A stretch of DNA of 64,000 nucleotides, taken from the NCBI RefSeq assembly GCF_003610455.1, contig NZ_RAQK01000001.1, forward strand, positions 1,178,001 to 1,242,000. The letters run 5' to 3'. This document shows, in pieces, positions 63,889 to 64,000 of the stretch. The notes under the pieces are model-generated. The model was not told the DNA's origin and did no database searches. It saw nothing but the letters and a program-made list of their open reading frames with translations. The DNA comes from Sulfitobacter guttiformis. Its GTDB lineage: Bacteria; Pseudomonadota; Alphaproteobacteria; Rhodobacterales; Rhodobacteraceae. Within the stretch, counting starts at the first letter, position 1; each line of letters begins with the position of its first letter. Position numbers and translations under genes: made by a program.

Positions 63889-64000
63889 GATAAAACTCTC
63901 CCAGTTTTGTTTTTGCCCGGCTCCTTTGTCAGAACTCGGGATTGTGTATTTCATGCTATACAATTGACGCTGCATCCTGTGTGAAGCAACAGCCAGTTGC

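Noticed and set aside
63930..63970. ATTGT ... ACAAT inverted repeat upstream of tauA as a TauR or GntR site
   Set aside because: The arms are only 5 bp and do not match the TauR direct repeat I remember; the region is at the window edge and cannot be judged.

Overview
The window reads as a chromosomal segment of a marine alphaproteobacterium of the Rhodobacteraceae (roseobacter group). The signs are a LexA operator of the GTTC-N7-GTTC direct-repeat type before imuA-imuB-dnaE2, a 318-aa malyl-CoA lyase of the ethylmalonyl-CoA type, DUF1013/TrcR, DUF1244, TIGR02300 and COQ9-family proteins, a membrane-anchored cytochrome c, and a marine substrate profile (taurine, D-glutamate, peptides). The genus cannot be fixed by eye. 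I see no insertion sequence, prophage, integrase or CRISPR array. Almost everything is core metabolism or information processing, with a few local oddities.

Layout. 1-3.8 kb: a partial rRNA-type methyltransferase, clpS, a HAD hydrolase, a small tautomerase-like protein, and a PBP5-type D,D-carboxypeptidase fused to a SPOR domain. 4-9.7 kb: the yejABEF peptide importer on the minus strand. 9.9-14.9 kb: a membrane cytochrome c, prephenate dehydratase, an SRPBCC protein, NudC and a 5'-nucleotidase/cyclic phosphodiesterase. 15-19.3 kb: SRP RNA, a YpfJ-type metallopeptidase, a DUF202 protein and dnaX-ybaB-recR. 19.3-23.2 kb: an EEP-family protein, TrcR/DUF1013, RNase T2 and a quinone oxidoreductase. 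23.3-27.6 kb: a biotin locus, where an acyl-CoA ligase and a thiolase-like gene converge on the bioMNY ECF transporter. 27.6-31.7 kb: coq9, rpsU, aldR/ald, mscL and ytoQ. 31.8-36.7 kb: pheS-orf-pheT and rpmI-rplT. 36.8-40.6 kb: pyruvate kinase, DUF1244, a degenerate receiver protein and a divergent Crp/Fnr regulator. 40.6-44.7 kb: a D-amino-acid block (D-amino acid transaminase, dgcA, dgcN) divergent from malyl-CoA lyase. 44.8-49.8 kb: a 43-aa membrane peptide, LysE, accA, a phosphatase, a GntR regulator, an SMR protein, a YgjP-type metalloprotein, TIGR02300 and tRNA-Ala(GGC). 49.8-58.2 kb: glycerate 2-kinase, malonyl-CoA synthetase and the SOS mutasome imuA-imuB-dnaE2. 58.4-63.9 kb: a DEAD-box helicase and the tauABC taurine importer.

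The points most worth following up are: (i) the ligase/thiolase pair beside bioMNY, in which the thiolase has lost two of the four canonical active-site residues; (ii) a taurine permease whose first periplasmic loop carries a cadherin/VCBS-like insert in permuted order; (iii) an unrecognised gene wedged between pheS and pheT with 4-nt stop/start overlaps on both sides; (iv) a receiver-domain protein with Glu and Arg in place of the phospho-acceptor Asp and the conserved Lys, divergent from a Crp/Fnr regulator; and (v) a perfect long inverted repeat plus a direct repeat between dgcN and malyl-CoA lyase. All functional statements come from reading the sequence; no database search was run.
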